Positions 18,206 to 26,697 of a stretch of 64,000 bases of DNA are shown here, piece after piece. The DNA comes from Streptomyces rishiriensis (GTDB lineage: Bacteria > Actinomycetota > Actinomycetes > Streptomycetales > Streptomycetaceae), in the NCBI RefSeq assembly GCF_003112535.1, contig NZ_BEWA01000007.1, positions 186,001-250,000 on the forward strand. The letters are read 5' to 3'. How positions within the stretch are numbered: the stretch's first letter is position 1; every line of letters starts with the position of its first letter. The notes beneath the pieces were generated by a model that ran no database searches, was not told where the DNA came from, and was given only the letters and a program-made list of their open reading frames with translations. The position numbers and the translations under genes are program-made.

Positions 18206-18741
18206 CGGGCGGTCCTTTCCGCTTCGTGGAGCCGGGGTTCCTTCGGCTGTGGTTCGTGCAGGCGGGCTTCGTAGGCCTGGGCGCGGGTGGCGTCCCCGTA
18301 GAACGTGATCTTCCGGTCCAGCACGGCGAGCGTGTCCTGGAGTTCGGCGATCCGGGCCCGGACGTCGCGCCGGGTGTTCTCCAGCAGTTCGTGGCGCTCG
18401 CCGAACGTGTGGTCGCCCTCGCGGACCAGCTCGGCGTACCGCACCATGTCGGCGACCGGCATGCCGGTCAGCCGCAGCTTCCCGACGAGGTCGAGCCAGT
18501 CCAGGTCGCGGTTGCTGTAACGGCGCTGGCCGGTGTGCGAGCGGTCGATGTGGGACATCAGCCCGATGCGTTCGTACCAGCGCAGGGTGTGGGCCGTCAG
18601 GCCGGTGAAGGCGACGACCTCGCTGATCGTGTAACTGTCCTGCCCGTCGGGGCGAGGGTGCCGCCGCGGGGGCGCGGAGCAGACGTCTGCGGGGGTGGGG
18701 TTGTGCTCGATGGTCACGGGCGTGGTCTGCAACACCGTCAT
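18202..18741 (-). CDS. MerR-family transcriptional regulator
   Basis: 179 aa. After a ~35-residue Pro-rich N-terminal extension comes the MerR winged helix: SYTISEVVAFTGLTAHTLRWYERIGL, RYSNRDLDWLDLVGKLRLTGM. A dimerisation coiled coil follows (RRDVRARIAELQDTLAVLDRKITFYG). There are no Cys-rich metal loops, so it is probably an organic-ligand or aldehyde type. It is co-translated with the aldo/keto reductase gene. The upstream DNA has a textbook MerR promoter with a 19-bp spacer whose -10 ends 7 nt before the ATG, which predicts autoregulation from a leaderless mRNA. Confidence 0.92.
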   Translation of the reverse strand: MTVLQTTPVTIEHNPTPADVCSAPPRRHPRPDGQDSYTISEVVAFTGLTAHTLRWYERIGLMSHIDRSHTGQRRYSNRDLDWLDLVGKLRLTGMPVADMVRYAELVREGDHTFGERHELLENTRRDVRARIAELQDTLAVLDRKITFYGDATRAQAYEARLHEPQPKEPRLHEAERTAR

Positions 18742-18748
18742 GACCACC

Positions 18749-18779
18749 ACGCTATGGCCTTCGAGTGCGCTCCAAGCAA
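18749..18779 (-). promoter_or_regulatory. MerR-type promoter with 19-bp spacer and operator dyad
   Basis: Minus strand: -35 TTGCTT (18774-18779), a 19-bp spacer, and -10 TAGCGT (18749-18754). The dyad CTTGGAGCGCACTCGAAG (18759-18776) lies in the spacer, with two mismatches between its arms. This over-long spacer with a central dyad is diagnostic of promoters activated by MerR-family DNA untwisting. Confidence 0.8.
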
Positions 18780-18837
18780 GCGGATTCAGTAAGAAACGGG
18801 GGGACACGGCTCGATCGCGCCGGTTAGCGTGCACGGC

Positions 18838-19320
18838 ATGAGTGACGTGCGCCGCGCCCTGCCCGACGACGCCGCGGAAGTGCTGCGGCTGCGCCAGGTG
18901 ATGATCGACTCGCTGTCCGCCCCCCGGGCGGCGGACGACGACCCGGCCGGCTGGCACGCCGAGTCGCTGCCCACGCTGCGACGGCGGCTGTCCGACCCGG
19001 ACGGCGACTTCGCCGCCTTCGTCGTGGACCACCCCGAGCGGCCGGGCGCGCTGGCCGCGCTGGTCGTGGGGACGGTCGAGTACCGCATCGGGCGCGCCGG
19101 CAACCCGCGGGGGACCGTCGGCTACGTCTTCTCCGTCGCCACCGATCCCGGCGTGCGCCGCCGCGGGTACGCGCGCGCCTGCATGGACGCGCTGCTCGCG
19201 TGGTTCCGGGCGCGGGGCGCGGCTCAGGTGCACCTCACCGCGTCCGCGGACGCGGCGCCGCTGTACGCCTCCCTCGGCTTCCGGCCCAAGCCGGACCCCT
19301 TGATGGAGCTGCTGCTGTGA
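18838..19320 (+). CDS. GNAT-family N-acetyltransferase
   Basis: 160 aa. Starts MSDVRRALPDDAAEVLRLRQ, typical of GNAT motif C, with FVVDHPERPGALAALVVGTVEY, then the acetyl-CoA-binding motif A FSVATDPGVRRRGYARACMDALLAWF (V-x-x-x-x-R-R-x-G-Y-A pattern) and the C-terminal ASADAAPLYASLGFRP. The substrate is unknown. The ATG at 18838 has TAGCGT (18825-18830) 7 nt upstream and no ribosome site, so it is predicted leaderless; a GTG 9 bp further upstream is a less likely start. It is followed 19 bp later by a serine hydrolase with its own -10 box. Confidence 0.9.
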   Translation: MSDVRRALPDDAAEVLRLRQVMIDSLSAPRAADDDPAGWHAESLPTLRRRLSDPDGDFAAFVVDHPERPGALAALVVGTVEYRIGRAGNPRGTVGYVFSVATDPGVRRRGYARACMDALLAWFRARGAAQVHLTASADAAPLYASLGFRPKPDPLMELLL

Positions 19321-19339
19321 GCCGCATAGGGTCGTGGGC

Positions 19340-20158
19340 ATGTCGTTGAAGAGTCTCGCGCTGATCGAGAACTGGCCGGTTCCTTCCGCCGCCGCGGGCG
19401 TCGTGCGGGCCGACGGCACGGTGCTGGGCGCCCACGGCCCCGTCGACCGGCGCTTTCCGCTGGCGTCGGTCACCAAGCCGCTCGCCGCGTACGCCGCCCT
19501 CGTCGCGTACGAGGAGGGCGCGGTGGAGCTGGACGAGCCCGCGGGGCCGCCCGGGTCCACGGTCCGCCATCTCCTCGCGCACACCTCCGGTCTCGCCTTC
19601 GACGAGCACCGCACGACCGCGGCGCCGGGTGAGCGCCGGCTGTACTCCAACGCCGGGTTCGAGCAGCTCGGCGACCACATCGCGAAGGCGACGGACATCC
19701 CGTTCGCGGAGTACCTGCGCCAGGCGGTCCTGGAGCCGCTGGGGATGACGGCGACGTCCCTCGACGGCTCCCCCGCCAAGGACGGCGTCTCGACGGTCGG
19801 GGACCTGCTGCGGTTCGCGGCCGAGGTGCAGTCGCCCAGGCTGCTGGACCCGCGGACGGTGGCCGCCGCGATGTCCGTGCAGTACCCCGGGACGAAGGGC
19901 GTCCTGCCCGGCTACGGGCACCAGAACCCCAACGACTGGGGACTGGGATTCGAGATCCGTGACTCCAAGTCGCCGCACTGGACGGGGAGTTCGTCGTCGC
20001 CGCGCACGTTCGGCCACTTCGGGCAGTCCGGCACGTTCCTGTGGGTCGACCCCGACGCGGGGGCGGCCGCGGTCGCGCTGACGGACCGGGCGTTCGGACC
20101 GTGGGCGGTCGAGGCCTGGCCGCCGTTCACGGACGCGGTGCTGGCGGAGATCCGCTAG
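19340..20158 (+). CDS. Serine hydrolase, beta-lactamase class C / DD-peptidase fold
   Basis: 272 aa, short for the family. Catalytic motif SVTK (Ser43, Lys46) is followed by the Tyr motif YSN (102-104) in ERRLYSNAGFEQL; LLAHTSGLAFDEH lies between them, as expected. The C-terminal part has FGHFGQSGTFLWVDPDAG, equivalent to the third active-site motif (HxG: GHFG). No signal peptide, so it acts in the cytoplasm, perhaps as an esterase. The ATG at 19340 has TAGGGT 7 nt upstream, so it is probably leaderless. Its stop overlaps the stop of the convergent pirin gene by 4 bp. Confidence 0.9.
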   Translation: MSLKSLALIENWPVPSAAAGVVRADGTVLGAHGPVDRRFPLASVTKPLAAYAALVAYEEGAVELDEPAGPPGSTVRHLLAHTSGLAFDEHRTTAAPGERRLYSNAGFEQLGDHIAKATDIPFAEYLRQAVLEPLGMTATSLDGSPAKDGVSTVGDLLRFAAEVQSPRLLDPRTVAAAMSVQYPGTKGVLPGYGHQNPNDWGLGFEIRDSKSPHWTGSSSSPRTFGHFGQSGTFLWVDPDAGAAAVALTDRAFGPWAVEAWPPFTDAVLAEIR

Positions 20159-20826
20159 CCGGCCGGCTCCTGGCCGGTCAGCTCCCACAGCAGCACCTCC
20201 GCCGCCGTCGCCCCCACCGCCTCCAGGTCCTTCGCGTCCGTGACGCGCGCCGCGTCCCCGGCCGCCAGCTGGTCGCCTTCCAGGCGGACTTCGCCACGGA
20301 CGACGTGGACGTAGACGAGGGAGGCGTCCGGCACCGCCGTGCGCTCCCCCGCCTCCAGCCGCCGTACGTGCAGCATCGCGCCCGCCTGCGGGACGGCGTA
20401 GGGGGTGGAGTCGGCGATGCCGCGGACGATCTCGTACGACGGATCGCCGCCGGGGGCCAGCGGGGCCAGCCACATCTGGACGAAGGTCAGGGGCGTGCCG
20501 GCGTCGTTGCGTTCCACGTGCCGTACACCGCCGGCCGAGCTGAGCCGCTGCACGTCACCGGGGCGCACGCGGGTCTCGCGACCGGTCGAGTCGCGGTGGG
20601 TCAGCTCGCCCTCGACGACCCAGGTCACGATCTCGGTGTGGCTGTGGGGGTGCTCGTCGAACCCGGCGCCCGGGGCGAGGCGCTCCTCGTTGCAGGCGAT
20701 CAGCGGGCCGAAGCGGAGGTTGCCGGGGTCGTAGTGGGGGCCGAAGGAGAACGCGTGCCATGACTCGATGCCTGCGGCCGGGTCTCCGCCTCGGTAGCGC
20801 TCGCCGGCGCGCCGTACGTCCATCAC
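20155..20826 (-). CDS. Pirin-family (bicupin) protein
   Basis: 223 aa with the pirin N-terminal cupin: FGPHYDPGNLRFGPL, then GFDEHPHSHTEIVTWVVEGELTHRDSTG with metal-ligand His residues, and GDVQRLSSAGGVRHVERN. The C-terminal half is a second, weaker cupin (VYVHVVRGEVRLEGDQLAAGDAARV). Some pirins have quercetinase activity; others bind transcription factors or pyruvate dehydrogenase. The start is taken as the GTG at 20826 because TACCGT lies exactly 7 nt upstream (leaderless pattern); the ATG three bases downstream is the alternative. Confidence 0.9.
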   Translation of the reverse strand: MMDVRRAGERYRGGDPAAGIESWHAFSFGPHYDPGNLRFGPLIACNEERLAPGAGFDEHPHSHTEIVTWVVEGELTHRDSTGRETRVRPGDVQRLSSAGGVRHVERNDAGTPLTFVQMWLAPLAPGGDPSYEIVRGIADSTPYAVPQAGAMLHVRRLEAGERTAVPDASLVYVHVVRGEVRLEGDQLAAGDAARVTDAKDLEAVGATAAEVLLWELTGQEPAG

Positions 20827-20906
20827 GGCACCCACGGTAGACCCGCCCCGCCGCGCGCGCGGGGCCCCGGCGCGAGCACGCGCGGCGATAAGGCAGTCTT
20901 GTCCAC

Positions 20907-22109
20907 GTGCCCGAACCAGAAACGAGTCGCCCCCAGCCCGCGGTCGCCGTCCACTCCCACCCCGCCACGCTGAAGCGGCTGGAGAAGTCCTCCGGAAGTC
21001 TCGCCGCCCAGGCCATCGCGCGGATGGACGAGACACTGCCGTGGTACCGGGCGATGCCCCCGGAGAACCGTTCCTGGATCGGACTGGTCGCCCAGGCGGG
21101 CATCGCGGCCTTCACCGAGTGGTTCCGGCGCCCCGACGCCCCCCAGGCCATCTCCACCGACGTGTTCGGCACGGCGCCGCGCGAGCTGACGCGGGCCATC
21201 ACGCTGCGGCAGACGGTCGAGATGGTGCGGACGACCATCGAGGTCATGGAGTCCGCGATCGACGAGGTCGCGGCGCCCGGCGACGAGAACGTGCTGCGCG
21301 AGGCGCTCCTGGTGTACGCCCGGGAGATCGCCTTCGCCACCGCCCAGGTCTACGCCCAGGCCGCCGAGGCACGCGGCGCCTGGGACGCCCGGCTGGAGTC
21401 GCTCGTCGTGAACGCCGTGCTGAGCGGCGAGGCCGACGAGGGCGCCGTGAGCCGGGCCGCCGCGCTCGGCTGGAACGCGCCGGAACATGTGTGCGTCGTC
21501 CTGGGCACCGCCCCGGACGGCGACTCGGAGCTGACCGTGGAGGCCATCCGGCGGGCCTCGCGGCACTCCAAGCTCCAGGTGCTGACCGGAGTGCTCGGCA
21601 CCCGGCTGGTGGTGATCGCCGGCGGCAGCGACAACCCGCTCGCCGTCGCCAAGTCGCTGATCGGGCCGTTCGCCGCGGGGCCCGTCGTGGCCGGCCCCGT
21701 CGTGCCCGACCTGCTGGCCGCGACCCGGTCCGCACAGGCCGCCGCGGCCGGCCTCAAGGCCTGTTCCGCCTGGCAGGACGCACCCCGGCCGGTGCTGGCG
21801 GACGATCTGCTGCCGGAGCGCGCCATCGCCGGTGATCCCGGTGCGCGCGAGCAGTTGGTGGAGGAGATCTACAGACCGCTGGAGGAGGCCGGGTCCGCGC
21901 TGCTGGAGACGCTCTCCGTATACCTCGAACAGGCGTCCAGTCTCGAAGGGGCCGCCCGGATGCTCTTCGTCCACCCGAACACCGTGCGCTACCGGCTCCG
22001 ACGTGTGACTGACGTCACCGGCTGGTCGCCTTCGGATGTACGCTCCGCGTTCACGCTCCGGATCGCGCTGATCCTGGGGCGTCTGGCCGACGGAGATCCT
22101 CAGACCTAG
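20907..22109 (+). CDS. fasR: FasR, PucR/CdaR-type activator of fatty-acid synthesis genes
   Basis: 400 aa, GTG start. The N-terminal two thirds form the GGDEF-like/CdaR-type domain (LESLVVNAVLSGEADEGAVS, CVVLGTAPDGDSE). The C-terminus holds a PucR-type helix-turn-helix: LLETLSVYLEQASSLEGAARMLFVHPNTVRYRLRRVTDVTG, with recognition helix HPNTVRYRLRRV. It is directly upstream of fabD-fabH-acpP-fabF, the position of FasR in Streptomyces coelicolor, where it is reported to activate that operon. Identity with FasR is inferred from domain type and gene order. Confidence 0.92.
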   Translation: MPEPETSRPQPAVAVHSHPATLKRLEKSSGSLAAQAIARMDETLPWYRAMPPENRSWIGLVAQAGIAAFTEWFRRPDAPQAISTDVFGTAPRELTRAITLRQTVEMVRTTIEVMESAIDEVAAPGDENVLREALLVYAREIAFATAQVYAQAAEARGAWDARLESLVVNAVLSGEADEGAVSRAAALGWNAPEHVCVVLGTAPDGDSELTVEAIRRASRHSKLQVLTGVLGTRLVVIAGGSDNPLAVAKSLIGPFAAGPVVAGPVVPDLLAATRSAQAAAAGLKACSAWQDAPRPVLADDLLPERAIAGDPGAREQLVEEIYRPLEEAGSALLETLSVYLEQASSLEGAARMLFVHPNTVRYRLRRVTDVTGWSPSDVRSAFTLRIALILGRLADGDPQT

Positions 22110-22198
22110 CCTTTTGTCGGGGCTCCACAAAACCCCCTGCCGTTCTTCGTCCCTGTCCCCACGGGCGGCTTCGGCCGTCCCCAAGAGAGAGTGTGAGA

Positions 22199-23116
22199 GT
22201 GCTCGTACTCGTCGCTCCCGGCCAGGGCGCCCAGACGCCCGGCTTCCTGACTCCCTGGCTCGAACTGCCCGGCGCCGCCGACCGCGTCGCCGCGTGGTCG
22301 GACGCCATCGGCCTGGACCTCGCCCACTACGGCACGCAGGCCGACGCGGACGAGATCCGCGACACCGCGGTGGCCCAGCCGCTGCTGGTCGCCGCCGGAA
22401 TCCTGTCCGCCACGGCACTCGGCGACGCCTCTCCCGCCGCGGTGGCGGGCCACAGCGTCGGCGAGTTCACCGCCGCCGCGCTGGCCGGCGTCCTCGACGA
22501 CACCGTCGCGCTGAGCCTCGTACGCAAGCGCGGCCTGGCCATGGCCGAGGCCGCCGCGGTCACCGAGACCGGCATGTCCGCGCTGCTCGGCGGGGACCCG
22601 GAGGTCTCCCTGGCGCATCTGCAGAAGCTGGGACTCACCCCGGCGAACATCAACGGCGCGGGCCAGATCGTCGCCGCGGGCACGCTGGAGCAGCTCGCCG
22701 CGCTGGCCGAGGACAAGCCCGAGGGCGTCCGCAAGGTCGTCCCGCTGAAGGTCGCCGGCGCCTTCCACACGCGGCACATGGCGCCCGCCGTCGAGAAGCT
22801 GGCCAAGGCGGCCGCGGAGCTCGTCCCGGCCGACCCCACGGTCCGCTACGTCTCCAACAAGGACGGACAGGCCGTCGCCTCCGGGGCCGAGATCCTGGAC
22901 CGGCTGGTCGGCCAGGTCGCCAACCCGGTCCGCTGGGACCTGTGCATGGAGACCTTCAAGGAGCTCGGCGTGACCGCGCTCGTCGAGGTCTCCCCCGGCG
23001 GCACCCTGGTCGGCCTCGCCAAGCGCGCCCTGCCCGGCGTGAAGACGCTGGCGCTGAAGACCCCCGACGACCTCGACGCCGCTCGCGAGCTCATCGCCGA
23101 GCACGGCGTCGTCTGA
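22199..23116 (+). CDS. fabD: Malonyl-CoA:ACP transacylase FabD
   Basis: 305 aa; start taken at GTG 22199, giving MLVLVAPGQGAQTPGF as in the S. coelicolor enzyme, although a GTG 6 bp earlier is in frame. It transfers malonyl from CoA to ACP for type II fatty-acid (and polyketide) synthesis. The nucleophile is Ser86 in GHSVGE (84-89); the partner His190 lies in AFHTRHM; GQGAQ near the N-terminus forms the oxyanion loop. Compared with the S. coelicolor protein as I remember it, the loop before GHSVGE is about 11 residues shorter. First gene of the fab operon, 89 bp after fasR and 9 bp before fabH. Confidence 0.96.
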   Translation: MLVLVAPGQGAQTPGFLTPWLELPGAADRVAAWSDAIGLDLAHYGTQADADEIRDTAVAQPLLVAAGILSATALGDASPAAVAGHSVGEFTAAALAGVLDDTVALSLVRKRGLAMAEAAAVTETGMSALLGGDPEVSLAHLQKLGLTPANINGAGQIVAAGTLEQLAALAEDKPEGVRKVVPLKVAGAFHTRHMAPAVEKLAKAAAELVPADPTVRYVSNKDGQAVASGAEILDRLVGQVANPVRWDLCMETFKELGVTALVEVSPGGTLVGLAKRALPGVKTLALKTPDDLDAARELIAEHGVV

Positions 23117-23125
23117 GGAGCCCTG

Positions 23126-24121
23126 ATGGCGAAGATCAAGCCCAGCAAGGGCTCCCCGTACGCACGCATCCTCGGGGTCGGCGGCTACCGGCCCACGCGG
23201 GTCGTGCCCAACGAGGTCATCCTGGAGACGATCGACTCCTCCGACGAGTGGATCCGCTCGCGCTCCGGCATCGAGACCCGTCACTGGGCGAACGACGAGG
23301 AGACCGTCGCCGCCATGTCGGTCGAGGCGTCCGGCAAGGCGATCGCCGACGCCGGGATCACCGCCGGGCAGATCGGCGCGGTGGTGGTGTCGACCGTCTC
23401 GCACTTCAAGCAGACCCCGGCCGTGGCCACCGAGATCGCCGACAAGCTCGGCACGAACAAGGCCGCCGCGTTCGACATCTCGGCCGGCTGCGCGGGCTTC
23501 GGCTACGGCCTGACCCTCGCCAAGGGCATGGTCGTGGAGGGTTCCGCCGAGTACGTGCTCGTCATCGGCGTCGAGCGGCTGTCCGACCTGACCGACCTGG
23601 AGGACCGCGCGACGGCCTTCCTGTTCGGCGACGGCGCGGGAGCGGTCGTGGTCGGCCCCTCCGCGGAGCCGGCGATCGGCCCGACGGTCTGGGGCTCCGA
23701 GGGCGACAAGTCGGAGACCATCAAGCAGACCGTGCCGTGGACGGAGTACGACTCCACGGGCAAGTTCCCGGCGATCACGCAGGAGGGCCAGGCGGTCTTC
23801 CGCTGGGCCGTCTTCGAGATGGCGAAGGTCGCCAAGGAGGCGCTGGACGCCGCCGGCATCACCGCCGACGAACTCGACGTCTTCATCCCGCACCAGGCCA
23901 ACGAGCGCATCATCGACTCGATGGTGAAGACTCTCAAGCTGCCCCAGTCCGTCACGGTCGCCCGTGACGTGCGCACCACCGGCAACACCTCGGCCGCCTC
24001 GATCCCGCTCGCGATGGAGCGGCTCCTGGCGACCGGTGAGGCGAAGAGCGGCGACACCGCCCTCGTCATCGGATTCGGGGCGGGTCTCGTCTACGCCGCC
24101 ACTGTCGTTACCCTCCCCTAG
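23126..24121 (+). CDS. fabH: Beta-ketoacyl-ACP synthase III FabH
   Basis: 331 aa, complete. It condenses an acyl-CoA starter with malonyl-ACP, the first step of fatty-acid chain building; streptomycete FabH favours branched starters, which set the branched-chain lipid profile. The Cys-His-Asn triad is visible: Cys122 in DISAGCAGFGYG, His256 in IPHQANERI, Asn287 in TTGNTSAAS. FLFGDGAGAVVVG and the GFGAGLVYAA C-terminus are also typical. It has GGAGC before the ATG, and the 9-bp gap from fabD indicates co-transcription. Confidence 0.97.
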   Translation: MAKIKPSKGSPYARILGVGGYRPTRVVPNEVILETIDSSDEWIRSRSGIETRHWANDEETVAAMSVEASGKAIADAGITAGQIGAVVVSTVSHFKQTPAVATEIADKLGTNKAAAFDISAGCAGFGYGLTLAKGMVVEGSAEYVLVIGVERLSDLTDLEDRATAFLFGDGAGAVVVGPSAEPAIGPTVWGSEGDKSETIKQTVPWTEYDSTGKFPAITQEGQAVFRWAVFEMAKVAKEALDAAGITADELDVFIPHQANERIIDSMVKTLKLPQSVTVARDVRTTGNTSAASIPLAMERLLATGEAKSGDTALVIGFGAGLVYAATVVTLP

Positions 24122-24203
24122 GCACTCCGTGCCGGATCACCCGGTCCGGGACGGGAAACACCCACTGCCACACCCTCTGGATATCTACGAAGGAGCGCCA
24201 AAC

Positions 24204-24452
24204 ATGGCCGCCACTCAGGAAGAGATCGTCGCCGGTCTCGCCGACATCGTGAACGAGATCGCCGGCATCCCGGTTGAGGACGTCCAGCTGGACAAGTCCT
24301 TCACCGACGACCTGGACGTCGACTCGCTGTCCATGGTCGAGGTCGTCGTCGCCGCCGAAGAGCGCTTCGACGTCAAGATCCCGGACGAGGACGTCAAGAA
24401 CCTCAAGACGGTCGGCGACGCGACCGCCTACATCCTGAAGAACCAGGGCTGA
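24204..24452 (+). CDS. acpP: Acyl carrier protein
   Basis: 82 aa, very acidic four-helix protein. The 4'-phosphopantetheine attachment serine is Ser41 in the DSL motif of DDLDVDSLSMVEVVVAAEE. AAGGAG precedes the ATG by about 8 nt. It carries the growing chain between FabD, FabH and FabF. It lies between fabH and fabF in the conserved actinobacterial order, with 82 bp on either side; the strong ribosome site fits the need for high ACP levels. Confidence 0.98.
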   Translation: MAATQEEIVAGLADIVNEIAGIPVEDVQLDKSFTDDLDVDSLSMVEVVVAAEERFDVKIPDEDVKNLKTVGDATAYILKNQG

Positions 24453-24534
24453 TCCCACCCGGTCCCCTGGACCGAACTGCCCCGCCACCCGGCGGTGGCG
24501 CCGCTGAATCCTCGTAACGTTGGAGAAAGAATCC

Positions 24535-25815
24535 GTGAGCCCGACCAATCGCACCGTGGTCGTCACCGGTATCGGCGCAACTACACCGCTGGGTGGCGAC
24601 GCAGCCTCTACCTGGGAGGGTCTCGTCGCCGGCAAGTCCGGCGTCAGGGCCCTGGAGGAGGAGTGGGCGGCCGACCAGGCCGTCCGTATCGCGGCCCGTG
24701 TCGCCGTGGAGCCTCTTGAGGTCATCCCTCGGCCGCAGGCCCGCAAGCTGGACCGTTCGGCGCAGTTCGCGCTGATCGCGGCCCAGGAGGCCTGGAAGGA
24801 CGCCGGCTTCTCCGGCAAGGCCGGCGAGGAGGGCAGCGAGGGCGACGTCGAGCCCGACCGGCTGGGCGCGGTCATCGCCTCCGGCATCGGCGGCGTGACC
24901 ACCCTCCTCGACCAGTACGACGTCCTGAAGGACAAGGGCGTGCGCCGGGTCTCCCCGCACACCGTCCCCATGCTGATGCCCAACAGCCCCTCCGCCAACG
25001 TGGGTCTGCTGGTGGGCGCCCGCGCGGGCGTGCACACGCCGGTCTCGGCGTGCGCGTCGGGCGCGGAGGCCATCGGCTACGCCATCGAGATGATCCGCAC
25101 CGGCCGCGCCGACGTGGTCGTCGCCGGCGGCACCGAGGCGGCGATCCACCCGCTGCCCATCGCCGCGTTCGGCAACATGATGGCGATGTCCAAGAACAAC
25201 GACGACCCGCAGGGCGCGTCGCGTCCCTACGACACGGCCCGCGACGGCTTCGTCATGGGCGAGGGCGCCGGCGTGATCGTCCTGGAGTCCGCCGAGCACG
25301 CGGCCGCGCGCGGGGCCCGCGTGTACGCCGAGGCCGTCGGCCAGGGCATCTCCGCCGACAGCCACGACATCGTGCAGCCGGAGCCGGAGGGCCGCGGCAT
25401 CTCGCACGCCCTGCAGAACCTGCTGGACAACACCGACCTGGACCCGGCCGAGATCGTGCACGTCAACGCGCACGCCACCTCGACGCCGGCCGGTGACGTC
25501 GCCGAACTGAAGGCGCTGCGCAAGGTTTTCGGCGACGACGCCGACCACATGGCGGTCTCGGCGACCAAGTCGATGACCGGTCATCTGCTGGGCGGCGCGG
25601 GCGGCGTCGAGTCCGTGGCGACGGTCCTCGCGCTGTACCACCGGGTCGCTCCGCCGACCATCAACGTGGAGAACATCGACCCCGAGGCCGAGGCGAACGC
25701 GGACGTCGTCCGCGGCGAGGCGCGCAAGCTGCCCGTCGAGGGCCGCATCGCCGCCCTGAACGACTCGTTCGGGTTCGGCGGGCACAACGTGGTCCTGGCG
25801 TTCCGCTCGGTCTGA
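24535..25815 (+). CDS. fabF: Beta-ketoacyl-ACP synthase II FabF
   Basis: 426 aa from GTG 24535 (VSPTNRTVVVTGIGATTPLGG), with GGAG 9-10 nt upstream; an in-frame TTG at 24520 overlaps that site and is rejected. It elongates acyl-ACP by condensation with malonyl-ACP. Triad: Cys173 in VSACASGAEA, His313 in NAHATSTPAGD, His350 in KSMTGHLLGGAG. DSFGFGGHN closes the protein, as in all KAS II enzymes. Last gene of the fasR-fab cluster, followed by a strong terminator. Confidence 0.98.
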   Translation: MSPTNRTVVVTGIGATTPLGGDAASTWEGLVAGKSGVRALEEEWAADQAVRIAARVAVEPLEVIPRPQARKLDRSAQFALIAAQEAWKDAGFSGKAGEEGSEGDVEPDRLGAVIASGIGGVTTLLDQYDVLKDKGVRRVSPHTVPMLMPNSPSANVGLLVGARAGVHTPVSACASGAEAIGYAIEMIRTGRADVVVAGGTEAAIHPLPIAAFGNMMAMSKNNDDPQGASRPYDTARDGFVMGEGAGVIVLESAEHAAARGARVYAEAVGQGISADSHDIVQPEPEGRGISHALQNLLDNTDLDPAEIVHVNAHATSTPAGDVAELKALRKVFGDDADHMAVSATKSMTGHLLGGAGGVESVATVLALYHRVAPPTINVENIDPEAEANADVVRGEARKLPVEGRIAALNDSFGFGGHNVVLAFRSV

Positions 25816-25863
25816 GGCCCGCCCGTACGCCATCGCCATCGCGTACACGCGCGTAACACGACT

Positions 25864-25897
25864 GAAGGGGCCCCGCCCGAAAAGGCGGGGCCCCTTC
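25864..25897 (+). terminator. Strong terminator after the fab operon
   Basis: Perfect 14-bp stem GAAGGGGCCCCGCC (25864-25877) with its complement (25884-25897) and loop CGAAAA. It lies 49 nt after the fabF stop and 41 nt before the stop of the convergent DUF3145 gene, so it can serve both strands. Confidence 0.9.
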
Positions 25898-25937
25898 GGG
25901 CTGTGGGTGCGAGTCCGCGACGGCGTACGAACAGGTC

Positions 25938-26432
25938 TCAGACCACCTGGTGCAGCCAGCGCACCGGGGCGCCCTCGCCCGCGTGGCGGAAGGGCTCCAG
26001 TTCGTCGTCCCACGGCTTGCCCAGGAGCTTGGAGAGTTCGCCCTCCAGTTCCGTCTCGCCGCGGCGGCTGCGCAGCAGGGCGGCACGCAGCCGGTCCTCG
26101 GGGATCAGGATGTCGCCGTGGATGCCGGTGACGGCGTGGAAGATGCCGAGGTCGGGGGTGCAGCTGTAGCGCTCGCCCTCGGCGGTGGCGCAGGGCTCGG
26201 CGGTGACCTCGAAGCGCAGCATCTGCCAGCCTCTCAGCGCCGACGCCAGCTTGGACGCGGTGCCGGCCTCGCCCTTCCAGGAGAATTCCGAGCGCCAGGT
26301 GCCGGGTGAGGCGGGCTGCCGGATCCAGTCGAGGCTGACGCGCGTGCCGAGCACCCCGGCGACGGCCCACTCGACGTGCGGGCACAGCGCGCGCGGCGCG
26401 GAGTGCACGTACAGAACTCCACGTGTCGTCAC
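25938..26432 (-). CDS. DUF3145 domain-containing protein
   Basis: 164 aa, GTG start at 26432 (VTTRGVLYVHSAPRALCPH) with GGAGG 6 nt upstream. It matches the actinobacterial DUF3145 family: VEWAVAGVLGTRVSLDWIRQPASPGTWRSEFSW, LRFEVTAEP, DLGIFHAVTGIHGDILIPEDRLR and a Trp/Asp-rich end (LGKPWDDELEPFRHAGEG). The function is unknown, but the gene is conserved next to the fatty-acid operon in streptomycetes, and the protein looks cytoplasmic. It is convergent with fabF. Confidence 0.9.
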   Translation of the reverse strand: MTTRGVLYVHSAPRALCPHVEWAVAGVLGTRVSLDWIRQPASPGTWRSEFSWKGEAGTASKLASALRGWQMLRFEVTAEPCATAEGERYSCTPDLGIFHAVTGIHGDILIPEDRLRAALLRSRRGETELEGELSKLLGKPWDDELEPFRHAGEGAPVRWLHQVV

Positions 26433-26697
26433 CGGGACCTCCGGGCAGAGCGGGACAGTCTTGCAGGCTGGCAATGGCGGCGGTGGCAGGCAGCCGCGTT
26501 GATGGCGAGGCTACCGTGCGGCGGCGCAAGGAGTGTGACGTACCGTCGGTCCTGGTGCCCTGAAACCTCCGCCATTCACCCGGCAGGACGCCTGTACGGG
26601 TGGGAAGCGTTCCATCTTGTGGGTGTGATTCGCCCGGGAACTCCCGTGCGTTGTCCTAGGGGGAGCGTTGTTCGAAGAGCGAGGGGAACACCAGCGG

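Noticed and set aside
24520..24534. TTG start five codons earlier for fabF
   Set aside because: It would place the start inside the GGAG ribosome site of the GTG at 24535.
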